Below, one piece after another: positions 63,198 through 64,000 of a stretch of 64,000 nucleotides of DNA. The notes beneath the pieces are model-generated. The model did not search any database. It was not told where the DNA came from and worked only from the letters and a program-made list of their open reading frames with translations. Origin of the DNA: VRUG01 sp965372745 (GTDB lineage Bacteria; Planctomycetota; Phycisphaerae; Sedimentisphaerales; Anaerobacaceae); NCBI GenBank assembly GCA_965372745.1, contig CBDVDM010000007.1:1-64000 (forward strand), read 5' to 3'. Position numbers and translations under genes: made by a program. The first letter of the stretch is position 1. The number at the start of each line of letters is the position of its first letter.

Positions 63198-63215
63198 TTT
63201 GAGGTCTGGATTTTT

Positions 63216-64000
63216 ATGGCTGTTCAGGCAGTAAAATGGATTGGTGGTATTGACGGTTACCTCGAACTGATAGACCAGAGGCAGCTTCCGGGTAAGTTTG
63301 TAAAACTGGAATGCAGGGATATTGAGCAGGTTTATGATGCGATAAAAACGCTGGCAGTTCGAGGTGCGCCGGCGATAGGTGTAGCAGGCGCTTACGGCCT
63401 CGTGGTCGGGATGCAAAAACTGCAAGCGAGTGACAATCCTGAACAAGGCCTTAAGGTTCTGGGCCGAAGCAGTGATTATCTTGGTTCATCCAGGCCGACA
63501 GCGGCGAATTTATTCTGGGCGATAGACAGGGTTAAGAAAGTTGCAGAAAAAGAAGCTCACAGGCAAGACACTGATTTGAAAAAGTTTCGTGAGTGTATTT
63601 TATTCGAGGCCGACGAAATATGTAGCGAAGATATCGAGATGTGCCGCAAAATAGGCGAAAACGGCGAGAAGTTTATAAAAGACGGTGCAGGGATTTTGAC
63701 GCATTGTAATGCCGGAGCATTGGCGACGGCGGGCCAGGGGACGGTGTTGTCTTTGATGTTTGAGGCAAAAAGAAAAGGGAAAAAATTTAAGGTTTATGCA
63801 GATGAGACGCGTCCTTTGCTGCAGGGTTCGCGGCTGACCTGCTGGGAGCTGCAGCAGGCAGGTATTGATGTAACGGTTATAACTGACAGTACTGCAGGAT
63901 GGCTGATGAAGCAGGGCAGGATTGATGCGGTAATAACAGGGGCTGACAGAATAGCAGCCAATGGTGACACTGCAAATAAGATTGGCACATATAGCCTGAG
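63216..64000 (+). CDS. mtnA: Methylthioribose-1-phosphate isomerase, 3' end cut by the window edge
   Basis: Converts methylthioribose-1-phosphate to the ribulose form in methionine salvage. The frame starts MAVQAVKWIGGIDGYLELID and contains TLAVRGAPAIGVAGAYGL, GILTHCNAGALATAGQGTVL with the catalytic Cys, KVYADETRPLLQGSRLTCWEL and VITGADRIAANGDTANKIGTY with the catalytic Asp. About 262 codons are present of roughly 350. The same fold as eIF2B-alpha, but the motifs are those of MtnA. Confidence 0.93.
   Translation, partial: MAVQAVKWIGGIDGYLELIDQRQLPGKFVKLECRDIEQVYDAIKTLAVRGAPAIGVAGAYGLVVGMQKLQASDNPEQGLKVLGRSSDYLGSSRPTAANLFWAIDRVKKVAEKEAHRQDTDLKKFRECILFEADEICSEDIEMCRKIGENGEKFIKDGAGILTHCNAGALATAGQGTVLSLMFEAKRKGKKFKVYADETRPLLQGSRLTCWELQQAGIDVTVITDSTAGWLMKQGRIDAVITGADRIAANGDTANKIGTYSL

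Overview
The window is a 64 kb piece of a bacterial chromosome of moderate GC. It is densely coded on both strands, and almost every gene is a single-copy housekeeping gene. A Gram-negative envelope is indicated by lpxD, lpxC, lpxA, bamA, skp and an lptB-type ATPase. The lpxC-fabZ gene fusion, a glutaminyl-tRNA synthetase with a matching tRNA-Gln(UUG), a McsA/McsB protein-arginine kinase pair, a DUF1844 protein next to smpB, and a remnant starting MARFPRTEPEIAAL together suggest a planctomycete, most likely of the Phycisphaerae/Sedimentisphaerales type. This is inference from gene content; there is no rRNA gene here to test it.

Layout. 1-11.2 kb: glnS (5' end missing), then a mostly minus-strand run of trpC, DUF1844, smpB, DUF4870, rex, comM-like, trxB and a membrane-anchored unknown. 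A PilZ gene on plus follows, then pssA/psd for phosphatidylethanolamine. 11.4-16 kb (plus): a lysophospholipase-like hydrolase, an acyl-CoA/ACP synthetase, enolase and a small coiled-coil membrane protein. 16-22.2 kb (minus): PPC-domain protein, dnaA with DnaA boxes upstream, rsmB, fmt, def, lptB. 22.4-26.5 kb (plus): phosphoesterase, yidC, mnmE. 26.6-35 kb (minus): dnaK, mcsB/mcsA, a queD-like gene, coaD, a haem-binding-motif sensor kinase, aspS.

35.1-41 kb is the first accessory-looking stretch: a LEA-like amphipathic protein, a patatin lipase, an anchored unknown, duplicated DNA and gene remnants, a UbiB/ABC1 kinase, a phasin-like protein, and a possible structured RNA just before tRNA-Gln. 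41.1-46.4 kb (plus) is the translation block glmU (short), prs, rplY, pth, rpsF, ssb, rpsR, rplI. Between rplI and dnaB, on the opposite strand, lies a two-gene AT-rich insert: a DUF3800 protein followed by a small protein that looks like a BECR-fold nuclease. It is the best candidate for an undescribed defence or toxin-type system. 48.5-58 kb (plus): dnaB, then the outer-membrane/lipid A run bamA, skp, lpxD, lpxC-fabZ, lpxA and an oxidoreductase that may be GnnA, then a cyclophilin lipoprotein. 58-60 kb (minus): endonuclease V and a Fic protein whose upstream DNA holds six copies of a TACTAATT-like word. 60.3-64 kb (plus): uvrA, with a palindromic operator-like site, and mtnA (3' end missing).

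Several short intergenic sequences recur at distant places in the window (hairpins and palindromes of the REP/terminator kind); they are listed separately. No CRISPR array, insertion sequence, rRNA or prophage was seen.
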